In this document: in pieces, positions 45,496 to 56,599 of the stretch | Position numbering within the stretch: the first letter of the stretch is position 1 | How the letters are laid out: each line of letters begins with the position of its first letter | Assembly (NCBI GenBank): GCA_001972305.1 | Contig: BDDD01002285.1 | Location: 203,343-267,342 of the forward strand | Direction of reading: 5' to 3' | DNA length: 64,000 nucleotides | DNA from: Cephalotus follicularis | Taxonomy: Eukaryota; Streptophyta; Magnoliopsida; Oxalidales; Cephalotaceae | Notes under the pieces: generated by a model | Told to the model about the DNA's origin: nothing | The model's database searches: none | Seen by the model: the letters and a program-made list of their open reading frames with translations, nothing else | Made by a program: the position numbers and the translations under genes

Positions 45496-46192
45496 GAAAC
45501 ATGCGTTAAATTGGCATAAATAAAGAGAAAGAAGATCAAAGTATGAAGAATAGCAAAAATTCTGCAGAAAACAGAGGAAGACGTCATCGCCTATCTTTAA
45601 GTGTCGACGCCTAACCCATAAGTGCTAACAGTATCTAGTTAAGCGTCGACGTTTTGCATTGCATCTGGAACAAACATGCAGAACTATGATTTTCGTCAAC
45701 ACCAATAAAATTGGCATCAACGTGCTCAGAATTCATCATTTAGACGTCAACGCCATCATTTAGACGTCAACACCATAATTGTATAATTCGGACAGTAGCT
45801 TTACGCGTCAACGCGCAAAGAGGAAGATGTCAACGCCATCCTGCTTCACAAATTAAGCATCGATGCCTTAATTAAACGTTGACACTAAATACTCAAAGTA
45901 TGCCCCATGTAGCAAGAATAACATCGACGTCTAGAACATTTAGCATATGAAAGCGTAAACGCAAAATACCAAAGAGTTGATGCCAAAGACTTAAACGTCG
46001 ACGCTTACGACGTATCAGGCGCCAAATTTGGAAAGTTTTTATAGTTTTAGTGAGATTGTAATAGGTTAGATTATTTCACTTTTTCTGCATGAGGATTAGA
46101 GTATAAAAAGGAAGAGAAGTCAGGTCAAGAAAAGAGGCTGGTTAACGTGAAACAAAGTGAAGAAGGCGGTTGTTAGATGAAGATTTCCTTGA
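45496..46192. repeat. Unclassified LTR-like stretch with palindrome cluster
   Basis: It contains about ten GCGTCGACGC / AGACGTCAACGCC-type copies at 45590-46015 and a TATAAAAAGG box at 46092-46101 on the plus strand, followed by a downstream leader-like stretch. It may be an LTR of an unidentified element. No coding signal and no clear ends. Confidence 0.35.
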
Positions 46193-46351
46193 AGATTACT
46201 GCTGCTACCATCAATCAGAAGTATTAAAAGTAGACAAATTAGACTTGAAAGAAAGTTGATTGAACAAGGACTTATCGGAGATGACGGAATCGAAGGTCAC
46301 AATACCGATATCGAAGATCTTGCGGATGACGATGATCAAATGGACGATTGA
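46193..46351 (+). pseudogene. Short acidic-ended reading-frame tail, unidentified
   Basis: The frame RQIRLERKLIEQGLIGDDG, then HNTDIEDLADDDDQMDD, ends with TGA 46349-46351. It lies directly before the GGGGGAG-rich 3' region of a SIRE-like copia element, so it could be the end of that element's extra (env-like) frame or of an unrelated gene. I do not recognise the protein. Confidence 0.3.
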
Positions 46352-47300
46352 TTTTTTTTTTGTTTGGTAGTATTACTTGTTAAAATGAAGGATGTTGGAT
46401 GATATTTATTACTCTCTTTATTTTTCGTTTTCTTTTTGATGATAACAAAAAAAGGGGGAGAAGCTATTATGTTATTGTTTATGCAGGGGTTGCTGGTTGC
46501 TCATGTTTACTGCTGTTGCTATTTTATGCTATATCGTGTTTATGCAGGGGCTGCTCTGATGTTGTTTATGCAGGGGCTGCTGGTGCTCTGATGTTGTGTG
46601 TTGTAGTTTGAGTTATGTTATTGCTATGACAGTGCATTTTGTTAAGAGTTGCAGGCTTGATATTGTAGTGCATATTATTTAAAAGGGCTATTGATATTGT
46701 GTATTGCAGGCTGTGGCAATTTGTTGTTGCTGCATATTTGCATTGACACTTTGTTGAAATAGATTTTGCTGCATATTGCAGGGTGTGTAGTGTGTATTGA
46801 TATTGTGACATTGAAGGCTTGGTATTGCTGCAGTGATGTTATTGCAGGCTGTTAATGTTGAAGGCTATGTTGTTTAGTCATGTTGGCATTTTGAAGTGTT
46901 TGAGTTGCTGGATTTTATATTGCAGTGCAAAATCAAAATCATGTTATCATTGTATAATTTTTAGCTGCTGTTGTGCTGAGAAATTTTGCAGGCTTGAGAT
47001 GCAGGCTTGACATTTTGCAGGCTTGAGATGCATGTGTCATTGTTATTAGCACACTTTGCAGGCTTGATATGCTATTGTGTGTTGTAGGGCATATTTTGAG
47101 TTGCAGGCTGCTACCATTTTTCATGTCGACAGTTTGCATATTATTTTGGAAGGTTGATATTGCTTCTATGTCGACAGGGGGAGTATGCAAGTCTTGTTTC
47201 TTGCACAATGACAGAAAAAAGCATAAATTGAGGGGGAGTAACTTTTGTTTTGTTCATTACAATCTCTCTTGCATTCAATATTTTTTTTTTTGTCATCATC

Positions 47301-47312
47301 AAAAAGGGGGAG
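47301..47312 (+). other. Polypurine tract of the SIRE-like element
   Basis: AAAAAGGGGGAG, 2 bp before the LTR start at 47315. Confidence 0.8.
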
Positions 47313-47314
47313 AT

Positions 47315-48283
47315 TGTAGACAATTATGTCTCAAATCCTAATTTTGATGATAACATATTTGCCACTAATAAGTTTGTTTTGTGCAAGATAAATAATAAAC
47401 ACAAAGCATACAAAATCGTTTGTAAACAAGCTGTCGACGCCTATGGGATTGTAAAGATTGAAGGAGACGACGCCTAGTTTGAAGGAGGCGACGCCTCAAG
47501 GATTGAAAGAAGTTATTCTAGCACAAAGCGGCAGCTCAAGAGGCGCACAAGTTCAGCACATGAAGTCGACGGCTCAAATCAAGGCGGCGACACTTAGATG
47601 AACAATTTCGATAAGATGTTATCTTATCAACACATGATTTAAGGGCAATATTTCCTAAATGGGCATCAAACGGCTACAAGACTACTTCAACATTTCCTAA
47701 AGAACATCCAATGGCTACAAGATTACTCAGACATTTCCTAAATGAGCATCAAACGGCTAGAAGATTACAAACGGCTATTTCATTATTTCATTGCCAGAAA
47801 CAGTATAAATAGCCTCAAGAACAACCAAGAAAGGCATCCAAGTTACACAAGCAATTAGCATTATATTGAATTGAGTTGTTCTTATCTTATTCCACAGTTA
47901 TCATTGTGAGCAAATTTAGTCTATATCAAGCCTTTGAGAGGTTATACAAAAAGCTTTTCATTCTTGTATTTGTCAAAGAGATTAAGGGGAGTGAACCCTT
48001 GTATGTGTGATTGAGGTCAATCACGTTTATTGTATTCGAGGTCGGATACTAGTGGAAACTCAAGGAGGTCCTTGAGAAAAGTGGACGTAGGCAAGAGATT
48101 AAGCCGAACCACTATAAACTGTGTTTGCATTCCTCTACTCTATCTCTTTACTTTTTTAAGTATAATTGTTTATTATAATTGTTATTTTTAATTGTTGATA
48201 TAATTTTTATTGTTGGCGTATTTCTCGAAAAAGTTCATAATTTATTTAAAGTCTACAATTCACCCCCCTCTTGTAGTCTTTCA
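47315..48283 (+). repeat. LTR of the SIRE-like element
   Basis: Starts TGTAGACAATTATG. One possible end is GTCTACA at 48257 (a perfect 7-base inverted match to the start); the other, which I prefer, is CTTTCA at 48283 after the CACCCCCCTC motif often seen at the ends of such LTRs. TATA box GTATAAATAG at about 47803 and a transcribed leader after it. It contains GTCGAC/GGCGACGCC-type copies at 47430-47600. Confidence 0.7.
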
Positions 48284-48479
48284 CATGTGAGTAATTCTGC
48301 CTAATCCTCCTAATTGATTTCTATATATCTAACTACATATGTATGCTCAAAAGATCCTGGAAACGAACCATATGGCTAATTGTTCATGAGATAATATCAC
48401 AATATATATATATATATATATTAGGGTTTTATCCATCTAGATATTTTATTGTTTAAATCGCCATAAGGTTCAAAAAAAT

Positions 48480-48492
48480 TGGTATCAGAGCC
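48480..48492 (+). other. Primer-binding site of C2
   Basis: TGGTATCAGAGCC, a full tRNA-iMet-type match. It shows plus orientation. The LTR end just upstream is probably GTTCA at 48472. Confidence 0.8.
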
Positions 48493-50102
48493 AGATTTGA
48501 TGCACATATATAGTTAGAAACATGTTTTTGATGATATGCTTGAATTGTTTGGGTTCAATCCGTGAGACGGAAGCATGGAATGCAATTTACGATTCACTGT
48601 AGCTGCACAACCTTCTACGGTTTCGAGAAAACCGTCGACAGTTACGCGATGCCACTGCAGCTAATCGTACAAAGATGCTTAGGCGCTAAAGCGCTAATGC
48701 TTTTGAGAAAAGCGTCGACGCTTGCGACGTTAAAACTGCGCCATTAGTCGACGAAAGCGTCAACACTTAATTTGAAGCGTCAACGGTTTGGCATGAAAAA
48801 TATGGAAAAAGGGTATTTCTAATTACCCAATCAATTGTTTATATTTGTAGAAACATATCAATCAAGTTTATTAGTTAATTCAATGAGATTGAATATGCAT
48901 GATGGTATGGCTATAGAGTTGACCTAGTTTGTCTTATTTTAATTCAAGTGTTGAATGTGTGTATTTATTCTTCATTATTTTCAGGTTGTAATATTTTTGA
49001 GACTTGAATGTCTCTCTTCTTTCTCTTAATTTATATCTATAATTCTTCTTCACCTCCTTGTAACTCCCTTTGAATTATTTCAAGGTTTCTGTAGTTTATA
49101 GTTGGTTTATGTAATTGAAGAGCGAGAGTCACAGTGGAAGAATATTTGAGAAGAACGAAGATATTACAAGACCCATGCATTTATGGGAGTGAATGTATGA
49201 TTGTAATAACATACTTAGGAATGAGACCAGCAACTTGTTTGAGAGTCGAACAAGTTGCAGTAGTAAAAGTCCATAACCTGCCATTAGTTTATAGTATGTA
49301 TGTGATGCGTGTCTAAATTTTTGTTCTTGAGGTTCCAACGGCCTCCCCATAATATGCCATCTAACTGTAATTTGATTAATAAAGGGTTGGCTAATAATAA
49401 TAATAATAATAATAATGAGATTTATATTATTATTCCTCAATTATACCACGATATCAAGTTAAAGCAAAACGTGCACAAGAAAGTGTTCGGTCGTTGCCTT
49501 CTGCCATTACAACTGATATCGATGCTCTTGGAAATTGTGAGCGTTTTGGCCCCCGTCAAGGCTTACCTTTTATGGAAACATCTATATAAGTCGAACATGA
49601 GATGTACATACGGATGAATTATGGATGTGAATTTTTTGGCCCCTGTTAGGATTTACATTAATTGATTCATGATATGTTTAATGGCAGGTTAAACTTGACA
49701 AGGATACATATGGCGTTTTGGCGCCTGTCAAGGTCATGTGTACACTAGAGGCAAAAGTGATGATCAGGAATCATGCGATGGTATGGTTGGCAAGAGTTTG
49801 CCTAACTGCAAGATTCAGTGTAGCGCTTTGGCGCCCACCAAGGTTATACTGAATATGTTGTAGGACACTGATCCCCACTCAGAAATGAGATGCATGAAAC
49901 TTGGATTGTTGTTTATCGTCTCCCATAACATTTGAGGGTTACAAGATTCGCCTAAAACAGTGGGATCCTGAGAGGAAAAATACCTAAAAGATTAAAGACC
50001 AAATCTTTATGGTTATAAACATTTAAATTGAATTGATCTGATTATTGTCTTTATTTTATATCTACAAACATCGCAATGCAAACCCATTCACTGTAATTCT
50101 TG
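48493..50102 (+). other. Long leader of C2 with repeated TTTTGGCGCC motif
   Basis: No gene is visible. It includes a palindrome cluster (48640-48790, for example AAAGCGTCGACGCTT near 48712), an (AAT)n microsatellite at about 49393-49417, and four copies of a (GC)GTTTTGGCxCCxGTCAAGG phrase at 49541, 49631, 49712 and 49822, spaced about 80-110 bp. Confidence 0.5.
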
Positions 50103-52474
50103 AGACAAATTAGTTGAAAGGTCCAAATAATGTGGACTGGCTATGGAATGTCAAAATAGTTTTGAATTCCAAGGACATAGATTATGTCCTAAAGTCCTCT
50201 CTGCTAGCACTGCCTGCTAAAGATACCTCGCCCGAAGATCATGCCATTTATAAGAAATGAGTGGTTGATGAGAAGAAATGGGTGGCTGATGACAATAAAG
50301 TTAGAAGCTACCTAATGGCATCGATGAGCAATGCCCTACAAGTCCAGCATGAATCAATGCGAGACTCTAGATAAATTCTCCTACATCTTCGCGAGCCATA
50401 CAGAGAGACTAGTAGGAATGCTCGGTTCCAGCTCACTGCTGAGCTATATGGCACTAAAATGGCTGAAGGATCTTCTGTTAATGATCATGTGCTTAAGATG
50501 ATCAATGCGGTTGAACGTCTTGCTGCTGTTGGCATCATTCAGAATGCTGAATTAAGCACATATCTGATCCTTTACTCGCTTCCACCTTCCTTCTCTGGTT
50601 TCATCACAAATTTTAACATGATTAGGATATCAGCTACTCTGCCTGACCTTCTAAACATACTGAGCGAAGCCGAAGTAAACATGAATAAGGGCAAGGCACC
50701 AGTGTGGATGGTAGGGCAGTCCCGTAGGTCCAAGAGGAAGAGCAAGTCCAACCTTGACAAGGGGAAGACTAAAAATGGGACGATACCACCACGATCGGCT
50801 TCTTTCAAACAAGGGAAAGCCGGACCACCTAATCAGACAAACCAGCAAGTTGTTGCTGCACTGGACACTATCGCAAGAGTTACACCTGCTAAGGAGTCTG
50901 CCTCAGAAGCTCCTGCTAAGGAACCGTGCTTCCACAGTGGGAAGCCAGGACATTGGAAAAGGAACTGTGTGACATTCCTTAGATCAATTGGCAAAGGTAT
51001 GCCCTATTTGTCTTATATAGAGGTGAATATGAATATTTCTGATTCATCTTCCTGGATTTTAGATAGATGATGTGGTACTCATATAGGTTCTAATTTAAAG
51101 GCCCTCACGGACAGAAGAAACCTTGAGAAGGGTGAGGGAGATCTACGGATTGCGGATGGTTCCGTTATTGAAGCCATAGCTATAGGATCATTTTATATTT
51201 TGTTGTCTTTAGGCTAGAGTTTAAAACTCAAACATTGTGTTTATTCACCTAGCATTTTGTACAATACTATTTCTATTCCAGCATTAGATGCTGAAGGTTT
51301 TCATATTATTTTTAAAGACAAGTGTTGTTCTATTTTATTTAATAATATGATTAATGAAAAATGTTTCCTTCATGATGGATTATATATTTCGAGTAAACAT
51401 GAGACTATTTTTAATATACAAAAGGACAATAAAAGAAAGAGAGATCAAGTTAATCAGTCTTACCTATGGCACTGCAGACTTGGTCATATAAGTGAGAAAA
51501 GAGTCCACAGGTTGATCTCTGATGGATACTTTGATTTTTCAACGTATCAACCGCTTCCAACTTGTGAACCCTTTCTTAAAGGTAAAATGACCTAATCTTC
51601 CTTCACAGGGAAATGGGAAAGGACCCCAGAACTGCTAGGTCGAGTACATACTGATGTAAGTGGACCAATACAATTGATGCCAGAGGTGGATATTCCAACT
51701 TCATAACCTTTACGGATGATCATTATCATTTCGGTTATTTATACCTTATGTTGCACAAATCTGAAGCCTTTAAAAAGTTCAAAGAATTCAGACAAGAAGT
51801 AGAAAAATATACTGGTAAATGTCTGAAGACTCTTCGATCAGATCAAGATGGTGAGTATCTCTGCACCGAGTTCTTACCTTATCTTAGAGGTAATGGGATT
51901 ATCTCTCAGTGGACCTCTCTGAGAACACCACAGCATAATGGTGTGTCTGAAAGGAGAAATCGTACCTTGCTCGACATGGCGAGTAGCATGATGAGTGATG
52001 CTGGACTTCCACTGTCTTTCTGGGGGTTATGCTTTGGAGACTGTTGTTCTCTTATTAAACAGGATTCCAACAACATCTGCTCCCAAGACCCCATATGAGA
52101 TATCGAACATGAAGAAATCCAATCTTAGTTATCTAAGGAATGGGGCTGCTCTGCATATGTCAAGCAGGCAGCAGCAGATAAATTGGAATCTAGGTCCATT
52201 AAATGTAAACTTGTGGGATATCCTAAAGAAACAAGAGGATATTACTTCTATTATCCAGCTGGCAACAAAGTGTTTGTAGCAAGGCATGCTAATTTTCTTG
52301 AGAAGGACTTCCTGTTGGAAGATAGTAGTGGGAGTTTGATAGAGCTAGCTGAATGATCTAAAGAACCACAAGTTGAGGACCTAACCAATCCTGTTCAAAT
52401 TGATGTTCCTGAAATGTCAGCTACCACAGATACACAACCTCTGCGTAGAACTGCCCGAATACCCAGGGAACCTA
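50103..52474 (+). pseudogene. C2 gag, protease and integrase pseudogene (Tork/Tnt1-like copia)
   Basis: Gag begins near 50103 (GPNNVDWLWNVKIVLNSKD) and has a stop before VVDEKKWVADDNKVRSYLMA and one before the 203-codon open piece 50459-51070. The zinc knuckle is CFHSGKPGHWKRNC: the second Cys is Ser (50936-50938). The protease site should read DSG, but reads D-R-stop (51062-51070), then CGTHIGSNL. Integrase: WHCRLGHISEKRVHRL (51468 on), HTDVSGPIQ, LRSDQDGEYL and HNGVSERRNRTLL, with frame changes near 51600, 51740 and 52020, and then a jump to FLEKDFLLE-like text. Triple inactivation shows an old copy. Confidence 0.82.
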
Positions 52475-53676
52475 TGTCGCGCCCCGAACCGCGAGAGTAA
52501 ACCCCCACGATTCGACGCGTGAGATACATTCATTCAATCCATTTATATCATATAATTCATACTCCAAAGAGTGCTATAAATTTAAAACTTTAAACCAAAG
52601 TCATATAAGCGGAAGAATCATATATACATCAGCGGAATTGATCAATCCAAATAAAAACTAACTCTTGAAATCTCCCGAAATTTCGGCATGAAGTATTCGT
52701 TTATAGGACTAAACACCCTGTAAAGGAAAACTCAATTTATATCTCAACACTCCTGAAGGAGGAATCAACAGTTTATGTATATATACGGGCTCAGCCCTCA
52801 GCAATCACAACTAAACCAGTATCATATCATTCTAATTCCTCAAATGATGGGCTTGTCCCTGTTTAATGCATCAATACACATATCTTAAGTACTGCCACAT
52901 GTCGGCAGGTCGATAGCTGAAATAAAACTTCTCTAATATATCTTTAGATCTGTCTCTCATACATAACAAGTCTAACATATCAGTACAGTTCATTTATAAC
53001 TCGAGGCCCTTTTTATACAACTCATATAAACAAACTCATATCATTTACCATAAGTAAGATCATGTACAATAGGGAAAATCAAAATATGCTATAAAGAATC
53101 CCTCCATCTCAGCCTATCTCATTTAATACAATACATATACAAGCAACTCCATATACAATTGGCTAACAAAATCTGTTATAGAAAACCTGTCCTTCTTAGC
53201 TTACCTCGTTGCAATCCATCACCTGTGCCTGAGCCTGACCCATTCCGCACCTAGGGGAAATGGGTCAGCGACAAAATGTCGTGTAGGTATACTATGCTAT
53301 GCATGCAATAGTATAATGGTGTATGTGTGCAACAGTATATCAATGTATGTCATGTAGTGCATCAGCATAATGGTGATATGCGTGCAACAGTATAATATAT
53401 ATATGTATGGTATGTCGTGTGCACAAATGACAATTGCGGATGGCGTCAATATACCAACTGTCCGTAAGTAGTTGTATACTGGGCTGGTCCTAATCACATA
53501 AAAGCCATAGGCCTGTAGACAATCCATATAACAATTAATGTCAATCATAGGGACAACCAATCCATAGGTCTGAGTACTACTCTGCCCCTCTGGCCCGAGA
53601 TAGTACTACCACCAACTACCTACCCTTTTGAGGTCGCAGCCGAGTGGGGAAGAGATAACGCTGATCACATCATGGC

Positions 53677-53855
53677 TAAGCCGTAAAAACGGTCAGAGCC
53701 CGTAATATGTGGTGAAGCTGTAAAAACGGTCAGAACCCGTAAAATGGAAGTAAAGCCGTCAAAACGGCCAGAACCCGTTATAGGGTGGTAAAGCCGTAAA
53801 AACGGTCAGAACCCGTAATAGGGTGGTAAAGCCATAAAAACGGTTAGAACCCATA
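53677..53855. repeat. 38-bp tandem array with dyad units
   Basis: Five units starting with GCCGT or a variant at 53680, 53717, 53755, 53793 and 53831. Each unit has GCCGTaaaaACGGT (CCGT/ACGG arms) and an ACCCgtaatagGGT dyad. One unit is GCCGTcaaaACGGCC, another GCTGT and one GCCAT. Confidence 0.7.
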
Positions 53856-54539
53856 GGCGCTAATAACCTCCAATGATGATGTGATCAAGCACCCATAATC
53901 CTCGCAACGGAAACGTAGGTTATGGATGGGTTATCTCATAGGTCTCAAACAATAATATATATCATAGTTGTAGCTTGTAATAACCCATAACATATATTTG
54001 TTAAAAGGATAGGGACCATTTCATAAAGGATCTTATAGGATCCACATCCGTCAAATCATATAAATATCATTTCGTAATCATAAGTCATTTTTCATATCCA
54101 ATGGCCATTTTGTGTTCATAATCCATTTTGTAATCAATTTTTCATATATCATTTGGTTGGTCCCTATCGAAGTTATAATGAATGGAAAGGGAGTCCAAAT
54201 GGGAGTATTCGCGCCCAGATGTCCCAATGGAAGTACCTGACCATTTTGAAATCCATAAAACAATGAAAAGGAAGTCCAAGTAAGATATCCGCGTCTCGAT
54301 ATCCCAATGGAACTATCCTGACCATTTTGAAAACCATTTAGAAACCATTTGTGTAAAACTCTTATTTTGAGTACTTTCCTTAAAATTTCACTTCAACATC
54401 GATTTAGAAATCAAAAGCGATACATAAGGATTTCTATATGTTACAAGGCCTTAGGGAGGCTTTCTATGGAATCCGGTTGAAGATAAAACCATTTTGGATG
54501 GAAAACCATGTAAAACAGTGTGTTTGGGCTGAATAGGGC

Positions 54540-54790
54540 ACTAAGCGTCGATGCTTAGCCCCGGGCGTCAACAGTTTTAAAAAGCACAAGAATAAAGTGT
54601 CAACAGTTTGTTTTAAAGCATAAGGCATCGACTGTTTGGTTTAACTCATAAAAGCGTCGACTGTAAGTTTAACACATAAGAGCGTCGACAGTTTTAGAAA
54701 GCATAATTATAAAACATCGACTACTCAGTTTAAGATATGAAAGCGTCGACGGGTTTTGTTTTGAAAGCATAAAGCGTCGACGGTTTTGAT
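54540..54790. repeat. GCGTCGAC-type cluster in the T4 LTR
   Basis: About nine copies such as AAGCGTCGATGCTT, GCGTCGACTGT and GCGTCGACGG, each followed by a T-rich 'gttttxxaaagcata' phrase, giving a loose 30-35 bp period. Confidence 0.55.
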
Positions 54791-55988
54791 TGAAAATGTA
54801 GTTTGTAAAAGAGTTCGTAAACCAATGGAACTATGTCCAAAACAGTTCAAAGCCCTTTTTAAGGTTCATCCCATAGCCCGTGAATTAAGAGAAGGCAAGA
54901 AGTCATCTCCTCTTAATTCAATATCGAACCCTTATATCATATGCCATATGCAATTATATATATCCATCCGTATGCTCGTATATATATATATATACAATCA
55001 TGCATCTATACAAATACAATTCGTACACATCAATCCATATAATTATTTATAATGCATGAATGTAATGCAAGCAATAGTATAACCTACCTCTTAGCAACTA
55101 AGCTCGTCAAGCTCGAAAATCCTCTATCCTTGATCGTTTTGCTTATCCTTGATCGTTTCCTTTATCCTGCATGTACAACACATTTCTGTTACACTCTACA
55201 CACGGAAACCAAGAACAGCCGTCATCGAAGCTTCGACCAGTTTTCGGCCAACTCATTTAGCTCCGGTGAAACCCAAAAACAGGTTCAACATTGGACGATA
55301 TGTTCAAAACCATCGAAGGCTCACCGTGACTCGCACTGTCATGGCCGACAGTGAGTTAACTCACTGAGTCAACTCGTCGGTCAATCACAGCCTCGCTCAC
55401 CACCCAAAATCACCACACAATCATCAATTCTATACGTCACTGCCAGAGACTCGCCGTGACTCACCGTGAAACGCGATGTCACGACCGGCCAGTGAGTTCA
55501 ACTCACTAAGTTGACTCGCCGGTTGTCCTCAGCTTCAGCCAACACCATGAAACGCATCACAACCACCAGACAAACACATCTAAGCCCTTAACTCCCCAAG
55601 ACTCGGCGCCAAAAGCATAGTCAAAGGCAGCAGCGAGTTGGCTCCACTGAGTCAACTCGTCAGTTCTAATCAGGCCGTTTTCGGCCGAATGGCGCCAAAT
55701 CGGTCACTGAAATAGGTGTAACCGGCCTCCTAGGTGAAGACCAGACCCACCCGCGATGATCACGGCGGTGGAATGCTCGGCAATGGGAGACAGTGACTGG
55801 GAGAGCGGAGGAAAAGTAAGAAAATAAAAGGAAGAGGAAGGTTACCTGCCATGGAGGAACCGCTGTGACGCTCGTCGCTTCGCTGGCCGGCGTCTCTCTC
55901 TTTCTTCTCCTTTGCCTGGCTCTCTCTCCCGCTCTCTCTTGCTTTCTCTCCTGATATCTATCTATCTCGTCTGCCTTCTTCTAACACG

Positions 55989-56077
55989 CACGGGCGCCTT
56001 ATGCGCCCGTGTGTTCTCTTTTTTTTTTCTTTAACTTTTTTGCATCTTCTTTAGTATTTACTAGCCAAAATACTAAG
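55989..56077. repeat. Paired hairpins near the LTR terminus (third copy)
   Basis: CACGGGCGC / ATGCGCCCGTG at 55989-56011 and TTAGTATTT / AAATACTAA at 56051-56076. Hairpin 1 ends 316 bp from the LTR end, as in family A (314 and 313 bp). Confidence 0.65.
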
Positions 56078-56327
56078 GCCTGGGTCCCGTTTAATCCGCA
56101 ATTTACGATATTAACTATCCGAAAGGGTACCAAAATAATCGCAATAAAAATACGAACATAGGGCCTTATTGGCGCGCATTAAAAATGGGCTTTATTTGCC
56201 CTTTTGGGCCTTATGATTTGCGGCTCTAACACGCGATGCCTTTTATTAATTCGGGCTCCATCGGCTCAATAAGGCCATACACTGTGCCAATAGTAAAATA
56301 ATTATTTATAAAATTCCGGGCGTTACA

Positions 56328-56340
56328 TCCTCCCCTCCTT
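56328..56340 (-). other. Polypurine tract of T4
   Basis: The minus strand reads AAGGAGGGGAGGA directly before the 3' LTR. Confidence 0.8.
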
Positions 56341-56599
56341 AGAAAAATCTCGTCCTGAGATTTCCTAGGTTAAAACATGTGAGGGTAGAATGTCCGCGTT
56401 TCTTTCTCGCGCCTCATACCACTTTCTCAAGCTCATAGAATTATCATCATACTTCACCCATGAAGCGTCCTCATCCTTTAACCATTTGGTCCACGACTAT
56501 ATAACCCGTTTCATCGTCCTTCGGCGTCCATATCATTCAAAAACCATCTCTGGACATATATTTATATACATATATATGAGTTCTCCTCAAGCTTGTATC

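Larger units (their letters stand above)
46352..48283 (+). mobile_element. 3' end of a SIRE/Maximus-like copia element
   Basis: The pattern is characteristic: 'gatgataacaaaaaaa' followed by GGGGGAG at about 46454, further GGGGGAG copies near 47177, 47232 and 47305, and finally 'catcatcaaaaa' plus GGGGGAG before an LTR. The stretch 46480-47110 is a degenerate repeat of 'tgcaggcttga' and 'tttatgcaggggctgctg' phrases without coding. The LTR follows at 47315. Pol is missing. Confidence 0.7.
48284..52474 (+). mobile_element. Ty1/copia element, plus strand, truncated by a later insertion (element C2)
   Basis: LTR remnant 48284-48472, PBS, a long untranslated leader, gag, protease and integrase remnants, ending at 52474 where the gypsy element at 52475 begins. 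RT, RNase H and 3' LTR are not present in the window: they would lie beyond the inserted element, whose right LTR is itself interrupted at 60506. Confidence 0.75.
52475..56327 (-). repeat. T4 left LTR (3' LTR), 3,853 bp
   Basis: TGTCGCGCCCCGAACCG to CCGGGCGTTACA. Contents: 38-bp tandem array (53677-53855), GCGTCGAC-type cluster (54540-54790), GAGTCAACTC-type cluster (55330-55660), hairpin pair (55989-56077). The order of the last three matches the family A LTRs, although most sequence differs. Small (TA)n runs occur near 53397 and 54979. No gene is visible. Confidence 0.85.

Noticed and set aside
46480-47110. Possible minisatellite or non-coding RNA gene in the TGCAGGCTTGA-rich stretch
   Set aside because: Such low-complexity repeats with GGGGGAG are usual for the 3' region of SIRE-like copia elements.
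48404-48421. (TA)n and other microsatellites, (AAT)n at 49393, (CT)n at 38931
   Set aside because: Ordinary simple repeats with no further structure.
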